DNA from: Deinococcus phoenicis | Lineage (GTDB): Bacteria > Deinococcota > Deinococci > Deinococcales > Deinococcaceae | Assembly: GCF_000599865.1 (NCBI RefSeq) | Contig: NZ_JHAC01000031.1 | Coordinates: 24,728-88,727, forward strand | DNA length: 64,000 bases | Reading direction: 5' to 3' | Part shown: piece by piece, positions 16,994 to 34,185 of the stretch | Numbering within the stretch: the stretch's first letter is position 1 | Layout of the letters: the number at the start of each line of letters is the position of its first letter | Translations under genes and position numbers: made by a program | Notes under the pieces: model-generated | Database searches by the model: none | Told to the model about the DNA's origin: nothing | The model's input: only the letters and a program-made list of their open reading frames with translations

Positions 16994-17779
16994 ATGCTGC
17001 CTGCCGCCTCTGCCTCCCCGCCGACTTCCTCCTCGCCGCTGGCGGAGGACCTGGCAAACTCGGCGCTGGCCCGCCCGCTGGACTTCTGTGTGCCCTCGAA
17101 CCGCTTCGTGGTGGTGGGGGCGGTGGCCAGTGTGCTGGCGGCGCGGCTCTCGGGGCGGGCCTGGGGCGCGGCGCTGGGTGTGGGCGCGGCGGGCTTTCTC
17201 GGCTGGTCCACCGCGCGGGAACTCGACCCGGACCACCCGGACACGGCGAACGCGGCGCTTCCGCTGGCGGCCCTGACCGCGCTGCTGGGGGGCAGCCCGG
17301 ACCTGCCGGCGGGCCTCGGCGTGCTGAGCGGGTTGCGAACGCTGGCGGCGACCGTCGGAAAGCCGCCCAGCGCCCTCGACGTGGCAGCGCTGGCCGGGCA
17401 GGCGGCCCTCTCGGCGTGGGCGGGGGCACGGGTCGCGGCGCTGGTGCCGGGGGCGGCGCTGGCCCTCTCGGCTCAGCGGGCCGACAGCTGGCAGGCGTCC
17501 TGGCAGGCAGCAGGCCTCGCGGGCGCGGCGGCGCTGCTGCCGGGGAGCCGGCGCGGCGAGGGGCGCAGCGTCCCGGCGGACCTGCTGGCGCTGGCCGGAC
17601 TGGGTCTGGCCGGGGTGCTGGCGGCTCCGGAAGGGGTCCACAGCCGCCTGGACCGCGCACCGGCACGGGTGTCCGCCGAGCGGGTGCGCCTGGCCCGCCT
17701 GCTGGCGCTGGGGACCCTGGGGGCAGGGTGCTGGCCCGGCAGACGCGGTCCCTCGCGCCGCTGGCCGCCGCCGTGCTGA
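16994..17779 (+). CDS. Hypothetical membrane protein
   Basis: This codes for a 261-residue Ala/Gly/Leu-rich protein that I do not recognise. It has several hydrophobic stretches (around [30 protein letters not shown] and a C-terminal [10 protein letters not shown]) and a basic tail, suggesting an inner-membrane location. The start at ATG 16994 follows TACGGT (16981-16986) by seven bases, favouring it over an in-frame GTG three codons upstream. Composition is so Ala-rich that an antisense or spurious frame must be considered, but the promoter spacing supports it. Confidence 0.6.
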   Translation: MLPAASASPPTSSSPLAEDLANSALARPLDFCVPSNRFVVVGAVASVLAARLSGRAWGAALGVGAAGFLGWSTARELDPDHPDTANAALPLAALTALLGGSPDLPAGLGVLSGLRTLAATVGKPPSALDVAALAGQAALSAWAGARVAALVPGAALALSAQRADSWQASWQAAGLAGAAALLPGSRRGEGRSVPADLLALAGLGLAGVLAAPEGVHSRLDRAPARVSAERVRLARLLALGTLGAGCWPGRRGPSRRWPPPC

Positions 17780-17890
17780 CGGTGGGCCTGCGGCGGGCGA
17801 CGGACCGGCAAGGATGAGCCGCGCCGCCTCCCCGCCTGACCGCAGCCTTTCGCGCCGTCCGGCGGCCCGCAGGGGCGTAGCGTGGGCAAC

Positions 17891-19050
<1,160 letters not shown>

Positions 19051-19051
<1 letters not shown>

Positions 19052-19740
19052 TGCGGGAAGGGGCGGCGGCAGCGGGCCTGCGGGCCGAGAACCTCTCGCG
19101 CATCTATCCCAGCGGCGAGGGCACCGTGACGGCGCTCGCGCCCTTCACCCACACCTTTCCGGCGGGGCTGACGGCAGTGGTCGGCCCTTCGGGAAGCGGC
19201 AAAAGTACCTTGCTGAACCTGCTGGCAGGCTTTGACCGGCCCACCACGGGCCGCGTGCTGGTGGACGGCACCGACCTGCACGCGCTGTCGGAGGCAGGCC
19301 GCGCCGACTTCCGTCTGGCGAACTACGGCTTCGTGTTCCAGAGCCACAACCTCGTCACGATCCTGACGGCGCTGGAGAACGTGGAGTTTCCGCTGACGCT
19401 GGCGGGGGTGCCCCGCAAGCAGCGGCGCGAGCGGGCACGGGCGCTGCTGGCCGAGGTGGGCCTCAGCGCCCGCGCCGCGCACCTGCCGTCCCAGCTGTCG
19501 GGCGGGGAGGCGCAGCGGGTCGCCATCGCGCGGGCGCTCGCCCACGACCCGCGCGTGCTGCTGGCCGACGAACCGACCGGTAACCTCGACTCGCACACCG
19601 GCGAGCGGGTGCTGGCCCTGCTGACCGGCCTGACGCGGGGGGGCCGCACGGTGGTCCTGATTACCCACGACCCCGAGGTGGCGGCGCTGGCCGACCACAC
19701 GCTGCGGGTGCGCGACGGTGAAGTGACGGCGGACGGCTGA
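19051..19740 (+). CDS. ABC transporter ATP-binding protein, LolD/MacB type
   Basis: This 229-residue ATPase partners the permease just upstream. Walker [11 protein letters not shown]-loop FVFQSHNL, signature [15 protein letters not shown], Walker [14 protein letters not shown] and the switch His (LITHD) are all intact. The GNLD after Walker B is typical of the LolD/MacB branch. Coupling is by TGATG overlap. No periplasmic adaptor gene is adjacent, so it is a two-component core. Confidence 0.92.
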
Positions 19741-19757
19741 GGAGGTCCCGTTTGTGT

Positions 19758-20207
19758 TCAGTCGCGCCCGATGGTGGCCTGGGCATCGCGCAGCCACAGG
19801 GTCCGCCCCCGGGCGTCCTTCAGGCCGACCACGACCTGCACGCCCTCGCCGGAGCGCAGCCCGCGCGAGGTTCCGCGCCCACTGCCCTGAAGACAGACCG
19901 CCGCGCCGCAGGGCTGACGGTCGCCCTGGGTCGAGGACGCGCTCCAGACGCCGTCTTCCGTCACGACATACACGCCGGTCACGGTGAGCGGCGGCGGGGA
20001 CGCGCGGCTGGCCTGCACCCGCACCTGAACGTTGAAGGTCGCCCCGTCCAGGGTGGGGGTCGCTTCCACCCGCAGGCTGCGGCCCGCGACCTGGAGGGCC
20101 GTGGGCGCGGCCAGCAGGTCCCCAGCGGTCGGGGTGGGCGGCCCGGCCAGGGTACCGCAGGCGCTCAGCAGCGCCGCGGCAAGAGGCAGAAGCCACACAC
20201 GTCTCAT
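19758..20207 (-). CDS. Lipoprotein of unknown function
   Basis: This 149-residue protein has a signal peptide and a lipobox ending at Cys 17 (LLSAC). The mature part is beta-rich with a Cys pair (PCGAAVC) that could form a disulphide. No family is recognised. ATG 20207 is leaderless with TATGCT at 20214-20219, six bases upstream. It is convergent with the ABC ATPase gene. Confidence 0.72.
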   Translation of the reverse strand: MRRVWLLPLAAALLSACGTLAGPPTPTAGDLLAAPTALQVAGRSLRVEATPTLDGATFNVQVRVQASRASPPPLTVTGVYVVTEDGVWSASSTQGDRQPCGAAVCLQGSGRGTSRGLRSGEGVQVVVGLKDARGRTLWLRDAQATIGRD

Positions 20208-20283
20208 GGAACCAGCATAACGGAAAGGCGGCCCCTGCCGGGCGGCATTTCTAACAATGCGGTTGGCTCCCCTCGCCCCATGC

Positions 20284-22254
<1,971 letters not shown>

Positions 22255-22316
22255 TGCCCGGAATCATAGCGGGCAGTGACCCTGGGGGGAGGGCGCGGGC
22301 CGCTACCATGCGGGCG

Positions 22317-23375
22317 ATGCTGGCACGCGCACAGGCCCTGATCTCCGAATCCGCCCTGAGAGGCAACCTCACGGCCCTGGCCCGGCGGGCACAGACCAGG
22401 CTGCTGCTTCCCGTGAAGGCGAATGCCTACGGCCACGATCTGGAGACTGTCGCGCGCCTGGCGGCCCAGCACCCCGACGTGTGGGGCTTCGGGGTGGCCG
22501 TGCCGCGTGAGGCGGCGGCCCTCGCCGCGCTGAAGCTCGGGAAACCGGTGCTGCTGCTCACGCCGCCCACGCCGGAAGAGGTCGGGCCGCTCGCGGACCT
22601 GGGCGTGCGGCTGCCCGTGGCTTCACTGGCGGAGGCGGACGCGCTGCCCGCCTATGCCCGCGCCCACCTGAAAGTGGACACCGGCATGAACCGCCTGGGG
22701 GCACGGCCCGAAGAAGCCGTACAGGTGGGCCTGCGCCTGGCCGAACGGGGGCTGCTGGAAGGGGCCTACACGCACTTTGCCACCGCCGACGAACCGGACC
22801 TGAGCTTTTCCCGCGAGCAGTTCGCGCGCTTTCAGGGCGTGCTGGCCGCCCTGCCTCCGGTCCTCGCGCACGCGGCGAACGGCGGCGGCATCCTGAGCTT
22901 CGGCCCGTTGCCCGGCCTCTCCCTGGCGCGGCCCGGTCTGGCCGCCTACGGCTTCGCGCCCGCGCACCTGCGGCAGGTCGCCCCGCTGACGCCCGTGATG
23001 ACCCTGCGCGCCCGCGTCACCCACGTTCATCCCGTCCACCCCGGCGAGAGCGTGAGTTACGGCGGGCTGTGGCGGGCCGCGCACGAGACGACCGTCGCCA
23101 CTGTCGGCATCGGCTACGCGGACGGCTACCCCAGGGGCGCGACGGGCCAGGCGCAGGTTCTGGTGCGGGGTGAACGCCGCCCAGTGCTGGGCCGCATCTG
23201 CATGGATCAGTGCATGGTGGACGTGACGGGCCTGGACGTGCAGGTGGGCGACTGGGTCGAGGTCTGGGGCCGGGACGAGCTGACCGTGACCGAGGTGGCG
23301 CAGTGGGGGGGCACCGTCGAATATGAGGTGCTGACCGGGCTGGGGACGCGGGTGGAGCGGGTGGCGGAACACTGA
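22317..23375 (+). CDS. alr: Alanine racemase
   Basis: This PLP enzyme makes D-alanine for peptidoglycan. The 352 residues show the PLP lysine in VKANAYGHD (Lys 34), HLKVDTGMNRLG near 117-128, HAANGGG near 194-200, the second catalytic base Tyr in VSYGGLW (Tyr 258) and RICMDQCMVDV. ATG 22317 is preferred to ATG 22308 because TACCAT (22304-22309) ends seven bases before it. Repeat copy B lies in the gap to the convergent isomerase gene. Confidence 0.95.
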   Translation: MLARAQALISESALRGNLTALARRAQTRLLLPVKANAYGHDLETVARLAAQHPDVWGFGVAVPREAAALAALKLGKPVLLLTPPTPEEVGPLADLGVRLPVASLAEADALPAYARAHLKVDTGMNRLGARPEEAVQVGLRLAERGLLEGAYTHFATADEPDLSFSREQFARFQGVLAALPPVLAHAANGGGILSFGPLPGLSLARPGLAAYGFAPAHLRQVAPLTPVMTLRARVTHVHPVHPGESVSYGGLWRAAHETTVATVGIGYADGYPRGATGQAQVLVRGERRPVLGRICMDQCMVDVTGLDVQVGDWVEVWGRDELTVTEVAQWGGTVEYEVLTGLGTRVERVAEH

Positions 23376-23425
23376 AACGGAGGGGCCTCCGCTGTTCCTT
23401 CACCTCCAACCGGACGAAACAGGTT

Positions 23426-23552
23426 TACAGCATTTGTCAAAAAGAGACCTCCTTTTGACCAAGCGGAGCGAGTGAAATAAAGAGAGCGTTTGGGAGAATG
23501 GAGGAGTTGGAGGTGCTTTCCCTCCAACTCCGTAATTCGGACAAGTGCTCTA
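23426..23552. repeat. Small inverted-repeat element, copy B
   Basis: This 127-bp copy lies in the opposite orientation to copy A, between convergent alr and the isomerase gene. Ends are TACAGCATTTGTC and GACAAGTGCTCTA, again starting and ending with TA. The internal hairpin reads GGAGTTGGAGG/CCTCCAACTCC, whereas copies A and C read ACCGTTGGAGG/CCTCCAACGGT. Three pairs differ on both sides, so pairing is kept. Confidence 0.85.
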
Positions 23553-23560
23553 ATCCCTGC

Positions 23561-24625
<1,065 letters not shown>

Positions 24626-24635
24626 ACCCACAGCC

Positions 24636-24784
24636 TAGAGCCTTTGTCAAAAAGAGACCTTCTTTTTGACCGAGCGGAGCGAGTGCAATAGGGAGAGCGT
24701 TTGGGACTTGCAAAGCTGCGAAGCAGAGAATGGAACCGTTGGAGGCGCTTTCCCTCCAACGGTGTAATTCGGACAAATGCTCTA
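24636..24784. repeat. Small inverted-repeat element, copy C, in the fni promoter
   Basis: This 149-bp copy is in the same orientation as copy B. Ends are TAGAGCCTTTGTC and GACAAATGCTCTA. It carries a 21-bp insertion (beginning ACTTGCAAAGC) absent from A and B but closely matched inside the different repeat at 60742-60937. Its left TA forms the first two bases of the TAGGCT -10 box of fni on the minus strand, so insertion at this TA kept the -10 while replacing the upstream promoter half. Confidence 0.85.
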
Positions 24785-24819
24785 GCGCCCGCCAGACGCC
24801 CCGCCACCTCTGCCGGGAG

Positions 24820-24848
24820 TTGACAGATTTTTGAACCCGCGGTACTAT
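24820..24848 (+). promoter_or_regulatory. Promoter of the initiator tRNA gene
   Basis: A perfect TTGACA (24820-24825) and TACTAT (24843-24848) are separated by exactly 17 bases. This is the best sigma-70-type promoter in the window. It predicts a start near 24855, about 38 bases before the mature tRNA. Confidence 0.88.
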
Positions 24849-24891
24849 TCCTGAGCGCCGGAAGAACCGAGTTCGGAAGCGCACAGAGTTG

Positions 24892-24969
<78 letters not shown>

Positions 24970-24975
24970 AGTGAA

Positions 24976-25003
24976 CCCCACCGTAAGGTGGGGCTTTTTC
25001 TTT
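24976..25003 (+). terminator. Terminator after tRNA-fMet
   Basis: CCCCACC, loop GTAA, GGTGGGG, then CTTTTTCTTT: a 7-bp perfect stem with a T-rich tail starting seven bases after the CCA end. Confidence 0.92.
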
Positions 25004-25082
25004 GGCCCGTCTGCTTCTTTGGCGCAGCTGCCGCACCGGCTTCTCTGCCCAGGCCGGCCTCCCCGGTCCGGCGCCTGGCCCG

Positions 25083-25457
25083 TCAGCGCATCCGGTCGCG
25101 GACTTCCTGCAAGGTGTCCTCGAAGGCGTCCTGAAAGTCGTCTTCCAGGTCATGGGCGCGGATCAGCTCGTCTTGCAGGGTGGTGGTCTGCTCGCGGGTC
25201 CAGCGGACGCGGGCCTGGCGCGCGCTGCTCACGTTGCCTTTCCCGGCGATATACCGGGCGGCGTGGCGCAGGGCCTCGCGGGGGTCCTCGGTGGGGGCCA
25301 CGATGCCCAGATTCCGCAGCCCACCCCGGTCGTTCACCAGCGAGCAGGTGACCTCGATGCGCTGGCCCCGGCGGGCAAGAAACACCTGATCCACGCGCCA
25401 CATGCTGGTCGCGCGGATGGGTTCGGGGGCGCTGCGGGGCAGGCGTCGGCGGGCCAC
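25083..25457 (-). CDS. Hypothetical protein coupled to the butyrate-kinase-like gene
   Basis: This codes for a 124-residue soluble protein, unrecognised. It begins with a basic segment, continues with VDQVFLARRGQRIEVTCSLV and ends in a charged helix (ELIRAHDLEDDFQDAFEDTL). GTG 25457 starts one base after the upstream stop codon, which favours translational coupling; ATG 25403, at MWRVDQ, is the alternative. Codon use matches its neighbours. Confidence 0.65.
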   Translation of the reverse strand: MARRRLPRSAPEPIRATSMWRVDQVFLARRGQRIEVTCSLVNDRGGLRNLGIVAPTEDPREALRHAARYIAGKGNVSSARQARVRWTREQTTTLQDELIRAHDLEDDFQDAFEDTLQEVRDRMR

Positions 25458-25458
25458 G

Positions 25459-26538
<1,080 letters not shown>

Positions 26539-26606
26539 GAACACCCCAGCGTAGCAGATGCGCGGGGGCAAGCGTCCCGGCGATGAGAAAAAAGTGAGGG
26601 AGACGT

Positions 26607-26645
26607 GGCCAGGGGGCGAGTGTCTTTGCTCCTCGCCCCCTGGCC
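26607..26645. terminator. 14-bp perfect GC-rich hairpin downstream of hpf
   Basis: GGCCAGGGGGCGAG and CTCGCCCCCTGGCC pair perfectly around an 11-base loop. On the minus strand a run of six T lies about 15 bases further on. It probably ends the hpf transcript, although the gap before the T run is unusual. Confidence 0.55.
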
Positions 26646-26684
26646 CGGCCTGCTCCCGGCCCTGGCAACCGCGTAGTTTCTGAT

Positions 26685-26728
26685 CCTCGCTTCGCCCGCC
26701 CCTCGTCTCCGACTGCCCCAGGTTCGGC

Positions 26729-26732
<4 letters not shown>
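26685..26732. repeat. Dispersed repeat fragment (copy 1 of a shared 48-bp block)
   Basis: This block, from CCTCGCTTCGCCCGCC to GTTCGGCTCAG, recurs at 30909-30957 at roughly 85 percent identity. It touches the stop codon of hpf. Confidence 0.6.
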
Positions 26733-27295
<563 letters not shown>

Positions 27296-27344
27296 GGCTT
27301 CACCTCTTTCCGTTTCTCCCGGGGGTTGATGGCCCCGGGAGTCC

Positions 27345-27374
27345 AATCTAGGGTGGCCGTCAGGTAAAAGTCAG
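27345..27374 (-). promoter_or_regulatory. Probable hpf promoter
   Basis: On the minus strand CTGACT (27369-27374), an 18-base spacer, and TAGATT (27345-27350) precede the hpf SD by about 35 bases. Confidence 0.5.
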
Positions 27375-27474
27375 GCGAATGCACCACAGCAGACACTCAT
27401 GGGGCGGGGTATGGTGGAGAAGTTGGGCCGGTCCCCCAGTGCCAGCCCCCCGCCGCCAGCCCAGACCCCACAGG

Positions 27475-27502
27475 AAAAACGCCCAGCCGGTCAGGCTGGA
27501 CG
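27475..27502 (-). terminator. Terminator after the 34-residue small ORF
   Basis: On the minus strand CGTCCAGCC, loop TGACC, GGCTGGGCG, then TTTTT. It is a 9-bp stem with one G-U pair, 25 bases past the small ORF's stop. Confidence 0.78.
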
Positions 27503-27526
27503 GAAAAAACGGAGGGGTGGACCCGA

Positions 27527-27631
27527 TCAGCGCCGGTCGCGCACGCGGACAGGAATGGGGACCGGCTGCCGCTCGGGCGCACCCTTCAGCGCCTCCCGCA
27601 GCCAGTCAATAAACTCGCGCAGGCCCTTCAT
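27527..27631 (-). CDS. Leaderless small ORF, 34 residues
   Basis: ATG 27631 lies six bases after a perfect TACACT (27638-27643), the local leaderless signature. Thirty-four codons end at TGA 27527-27529 and an intrinsic terminator follows. The peptide starts MKGLREFIDWLREALKG, an amphipathic helix, then a Pro/Arg-rich tail (PERQPVPIPVRVRDRR). Promoter, start, stop and terminator form a complete transcription unit of under 170 bases. The function is unknown; a small membrane-binding or RNA-binding peptide is possible. Confidence 0.68.
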   Translation of the reverse strand: MKGLREFIDWLREALKGAPERQPVPIPVRVRDRR

Positions 27632-27789
27632 GACCCCAGTGTAGCGGGGAGGGACCGGGGCAGATGCACCAAAGGTTACGGTGGCTTCATCTCGGCGGCA
27701 GGTGGGCTGTCCAGCACTTTCCCGGAACGTCTCTGCCGTCTTGCGGGGGCCACCATGTCCGGCTCGGCGGCCCCTCCCCTGCCCGGCGG

Positions 27790-28992
<1,203 letters not shown>

Positions 28993-29070
28993 GGTGTTAC
29001 CTCCGGCAAGGGATCAGGGGTGAGGGGAAAAACGGGACTCGGCGGGCGCGTGGCGGCAGGAAGCTGGCCG

Positions 29071-30741
<1,671 letters not shown>

Positions 30742-30751
30742 CGATGCCCGT

Positions 30752-30772
30752 AGTCTAACAAACGCCCGTTAG
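30752..30772 (-). promoter_or_regulatory. Promoter and palindromic operator of the carboxylase/dehydrogenase operon
   Basis: CTAAC-N8-GTTAG spans 30755-30772, with an inner AACG-CC-CGTT palindrome at 30761-30770. A minus-strand TAGACT -10 (30752-30757) overlaps its edge, so a bound protein would block polymerase. A close relative lies before scoA at 33461-33478. The form fits a TetR-type repressor of acyl-CoA catabolism; which protein binds is unknown. Confidence 0.65.
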
Positions 30773-30826
30773 GAATGCTGAACCGCACCCGGTTGGACTC
30801 CCGGCCTTCTGCGGGCCTGTGAAGTC

Positions 30827-30957
30827 TCATACCGACTGGCTCTGATTCCAGAACAGCCGGATAAACCACCAGAGGGGCTTCCAGCGCCGCCAGCCGATCT
30901 TTTCTTCTTCTCGCTTCGCTCGCCCCTCGTCCTCGACTGACCCTGAGTTCGGCTCAG
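30827..30957. repeat. Composite dispersed repeat
   Basis: The left 29 bases match 13036-13064 and the right 49 bases match 26685-26732, so this is the fullest copy of a diverged intergenic repeat seen in pieces elsewhere. It has no coding capacity. It fills the gap between the carboxylase operator and the cytochrome c promoter. Confidence 0.6.
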
Positions 30958-30987
30958 AGGTTCATCCATTCTTGCGCTGGCCCGCGC

Positions 30988-31010
30988 CTGACCGTGAGGT
31001 CAGTTATACT
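30988..31010 (+). promoter_or_regulatory. Cytochrome c promoter with adjoining palindrome
   Basis: CTGACC-GTGA-GGTCAG (30988-31003) is a perfect 6-bp palindrome ending one base before a TATACT -10 (31005-31010). It occupies the spacer and part of the -35 region, a classical operator position. Confidence 0.6.
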
Positions 31011-31058
31011 GTCAGAACCACCGTGCGACCCGCCTCAAGTTCTGTACTGGAGGAACCC

Positions 31059-31568
31059 ATGAATCAGGTTGCCCCTTCCCCATTGGCCCTGACCAGACTG
31101 GCGCTGCTCAGATCGGCCCGGTTTCAAGCGGCGCTGTCCCTCGCCGTCCTGCTGGCTGGAGGCGCTGGCGCGGCCTCGCCGGACGGGAAGGCGCTGTTTA
31201 CCAGCAACTGTGCCGGCTGCCATCAAGCGACCGGCCGGGGCGTTCCCGGTGCCTTCCCGGCCCTCGCGGGCGACGTGGGCAAGCTGCTGGCCACGCAGGG
31301 GGGACGGGCGTACATCGGGCACGTGGTCCTCTTCGGCCTGAACGGCAAGATCAGCGCGGGCGGCCAGACATATAACGGGGTCATGCCCGCCTTCGGACAA
31401 CTGAAGGACGCCGACCTCGCGGCCATCCTGAATTACGTCAGCACCAGCTGGGGCAACAAGCTGCCCAGCGGCCAGAAACCCTTCACGGCGGCTGAACTCG
31501 CTAAAGACCGCCAGGACAAGAAGACTTCCGCCCAGATGAACACCCTGCGCCCCAAGACCGTGAAGTGA
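31059..31568 (+). CDS. Exported monohaem cytochrome c
   Basis: This 169-residue protein has an N-terminal signal or anchor helix (about 20-45) and a single class I cytochrome c domain. The haem site CAGCH is near residue 58 and the distal Met is in NGVMPAFGQL. It is an electron carrier on the outer face of the cytoplasmic membrane. A strong SD (GGAGG) precedes ATG 31059, and a palindrome overlaps the promoter, so it is probably regulated. Confidence 0.9.
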   Translation: MNQVAPSPLALTRLALLRSARFQAALSLAVLLAGGAGAASPDGKALFTSNCAGCHQATGRGVPGAFPALAGDVGKLLATQGGRAYIGHVVLFGLNGKISAGGQTYNGVMPAFGQLKDADLAAILNYVSTSWGNKLPSGQKPFTAAELAKDRQDKKTSAQMNTLRPKTVK

Positions 31569-31635
31569 AGGCCGGGAGGCTAAGGCGGCGGAATGCTGCG
31601 CCCTGTGCCCCACCGGCCCCGAGTGACCTGGGTGG

Positions 31636-32022
31636 GGTTCGCTGGGCCTCCCCGGCATGGTCTGCATGGCGCTGCTGGCCGCCCCGCCGGTTGCCCCACT
31701 GATGTACGGTGGCATCCTGGCCTTCGTGGTGGGCGAGGGGATCTTCAACGCCTCGCAGGGTGCCCTGATTTCCATCGCCGCGCCGGTGGACGCCCAGGGA
31801 CAGGTCCAGGACGGGGCGCAGGCGCTCGGCTCGCTGGCCCAGATGGTCGGGCCGCTGGGTGGGGTTCAGCTTTACGTGCGCTTTGGCCCCGCCGCGACGT
31901 TCGGCACCGGGGCCGCGTTGGTGCGGGCGGCGCACGGCCTGCTTGTCCGCCAGAAACACGCCGCGCCGGTGGACGCCCGGGCATCATCCAGTCCGGGGAA
32001 CGCCTGCCCCTCCTGGCCCTGA
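31636..32022 (+). pseudogene. C-terminal fragment of an MFS transporter
   Basis: From about LGLPGMVCMALLA to LLVRQKHAAPVDA the frame reads like the last four helices of a 12-TM major facilitator drug or tetracycline exporter: FVVGEGIFNASQGALIS, then DAQGQVQDGAQALGSLAQMVGPL. The first half is missing: the reading frame upstream is closed by a TGA and the preceding sequence is unrelated. It fills most of the 500-base gap between cytochrome c and scoB. Confidence 0.6.
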
Positions 32023-32071
32023 GCAAGCAGCTCACTTCCCCGCAAGCTTCGCCCGACCCCCCTTCCCGCTT

Positions 32072-32701
<630 letters not shown>

Positions 32702-32702
32702 C

Positions 32703-33437
32703 TCAGACCTCCTCTCCGGCGGCGCTGGAAACGTTCGTCTCCACCTTCCGCACCGTCCGCTGCTCGATCCGTTTTTCCGGGTTCGGGTTCAGCACCACGC
32801 GCTGCACGAAGATGCCGGGCGTGTCGATCTGGTCGGGGTCCAGTTCACCGATCTCCACGAGTTCCTCGACCTCGGCCACCGTGACGCGGCCACAGGTGGC
32901 GGCGACCGGATTGAAGTTCTGCGCCGTCTTGCGGTAGACGAGGTTCCCCGCCTTATCCGCCTTCCACGCCTTGACCAGCGCAAGGTCGGCCTTGATGCCA
33001 CGTTCGAGGATGTACGTCTCGCCGTCGAAGTCCTTGTGTTCCTTCCCCTCGGCCACGACGGTGCCGACCCCGGTCCGGGTGTAGAAGCCGGGGATGCCGG
33101 CCCCGCCCGCACGCATCCGTTCGGCCAGGGTGCCCTGGGGCGTGAACTCCAGGTCCAGTTCTCCGGCGAGGTACTGGCGTTCAAACTCCTTGTTCTCGCC
33201 CACGTAGCTGGAGATCATCTTGCGAATCTGGCGGGTTTGCAGCAGCAGGCCCAAGCCCCAGCCGTCCACGCCCGCGTTGTTGCTGACAGCAGTCAACTCC
33301 TTCGCGCCGCTGTCGCGCAGGGCCAGGATCAGTTGCTCGGGAATGCCGCAGAGGCCGAATCCCCCCACGGCCACCGTCTGCCCGTCCGCCACGATGTCTT
33401 GCAGCGCCTCTGCGGCGCTCGGGTAAACCTTGTTCAT
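32703..33437 (-). CDS. scoA: 3-oxoacid CoA-transferase subunit A
   Basis: This 244-residue subunit has the family signatures [20 protein letters not shown] at the start, [16 protein letters not shown] (Gly-rich CoA site), [16 protein letters not shown] and [15 protein letters not shown] stretches. ATG 33437 has an SD (GGAGG) and a TACACT -10 (33447-33452). A perfect palindrome sits upstream in the -35 region. Together with the carboxylase/dehydrogenase operon it suggests a leucine-to-acetoacetate route. Confidence 0.95.
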   Translation of the reverse strand: MNKVYPSAAEALQDIVADGQTVAVGGFGLCGIPEQLILALRDSGAKELTAVSNNAGVDGWGLGLLLQTRQIRKMISSYVGENKEFERQYLAGELDLEFTPQGTLAERMRAGGAGIPGFYTRTGVGTVVAEGKEHKDFDGETYILERGIKADLALVKAWKADKAGNLVYRKTAQNFNPVAATCGRVTVAEVEELVEIGELDPDQIDTPGIFVQRVVLNPNPEKRIEQRTVRKVETNVSSAAGEEV

Positions 33438-33446
33438 GTGTCCTCC

Positions 33447-33478
33447 AGTGTAACGCGAGTGCCTAACGGGTGTTAGGC
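33447..33478 (-). promoter_or_regulatory. scoAB promoter and perfect palindromic operator
   Basis: GCCTAAC-GGGT-GTTAGGC (33461-33478) is a perfect 7-bp palindrome. The TACACT -10 of scoA is at 33447-33452, so the site covers the -35 region. The core CTAAC...CGTTAG type resembles 30755-30772. The palindrome also includes the stop codon of the hydrolase gene. Confidence 0.7.
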
Positions 33479-34185
33479 AGGCCGGCCAGGAAGCTCTGGA
33501 CCAGCGCCCGGAACGCCCGGGGGTCTTCCTGGGGAAAGCCGTGCCCACGGCCCTCCAGCACGGTGGCGTGGGTTCCCAGGGCAGCCGCCTGCACGCCGAT
33601 CAGGTCGGGCGTGACCAGCGTATCCAGCGCACCCCCCAGCACCATCACGGGCAGGCCGGCGAGACGGGCCGGGTCCACCCGCCAGGCGGCCAGGGCGCGG
33701 GCATTGCCGCTGGAGTGGCCCGCCGCCATGCGTCCGGCGTCCTCCACCAGTCTGGAGAAGTTGGCCGGACGGCCCGACGGAAAGAGCGCCCCCAGGCTCA
33801 GCTCGCGGAGCTGCGGGTTCCCGCGCAGCAGTTCCAGCACCGGATAATTCTCCTCGGGCGTGACCAGACCCGAGGGGGGTGCACTCGCCGCGAGAATCAG
33901 GCCGGTGAGCGCGGCGGGATCCCGGGCGGCGAATTCCAGCGCCACGGCCCCGCCCAGGCTGTGCCCCAGCACCACGGGGCGCGTGACGCCCTGCTCGGCC
34001 AGCCAGCCGGCGACCCAGTCCGCGTAGGCGGCGATGCTCACGTCGCCCACAGGGAGAGTTCCGGCAAATCCGGGCAGGTCGGGAGCCAGGACCCGCCAGC
34101 CCTCCGGCGGGTCGGCGAGGAGGTCCGCCCACCACGCCGACGAGGCGAAATTGCCGTGCAGGGCGACCAGCACCCCTTCAGGCAT
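33463..34185 (-). CDS. Alpha/beta hydrolase
   Basis: This 240-residue hydrolase has an HGNFASSAWW oxyanion segment, the nucleophile elbow LGHSLGGAVALEFA, a catalytic Asp in GALDTLVTPD and His in GRGHGFPQEDP. The substrate is unknown. ATG 34185 overlaps the last eight bases of metX, which argues for coupling and for this start over one six codons upstream. Its stop codon lies in the scoAB operator. Confidence 0.85.
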   Translation of the reverse strand: MPEGVLVALHGNFASSAWWADLLADPPEGWRVLAPDLPGFAGTLPVGDVSIAAYADWVAGWLAEQGVTRPVVLGHSLGGAVALEFAARDPAALTGLILAASAPPSGLVTPEENYPVLELLRGNPQLRELSLGALFPSGRPANFSRLVEDAGRMAAGHSSGNARALAAWRVDPARLAGLPVMVLGGALDTLVTPDLIGVQAAALGTHATVLEGRGHGFPQEDPRAFRALVQSFLAGLPNTR

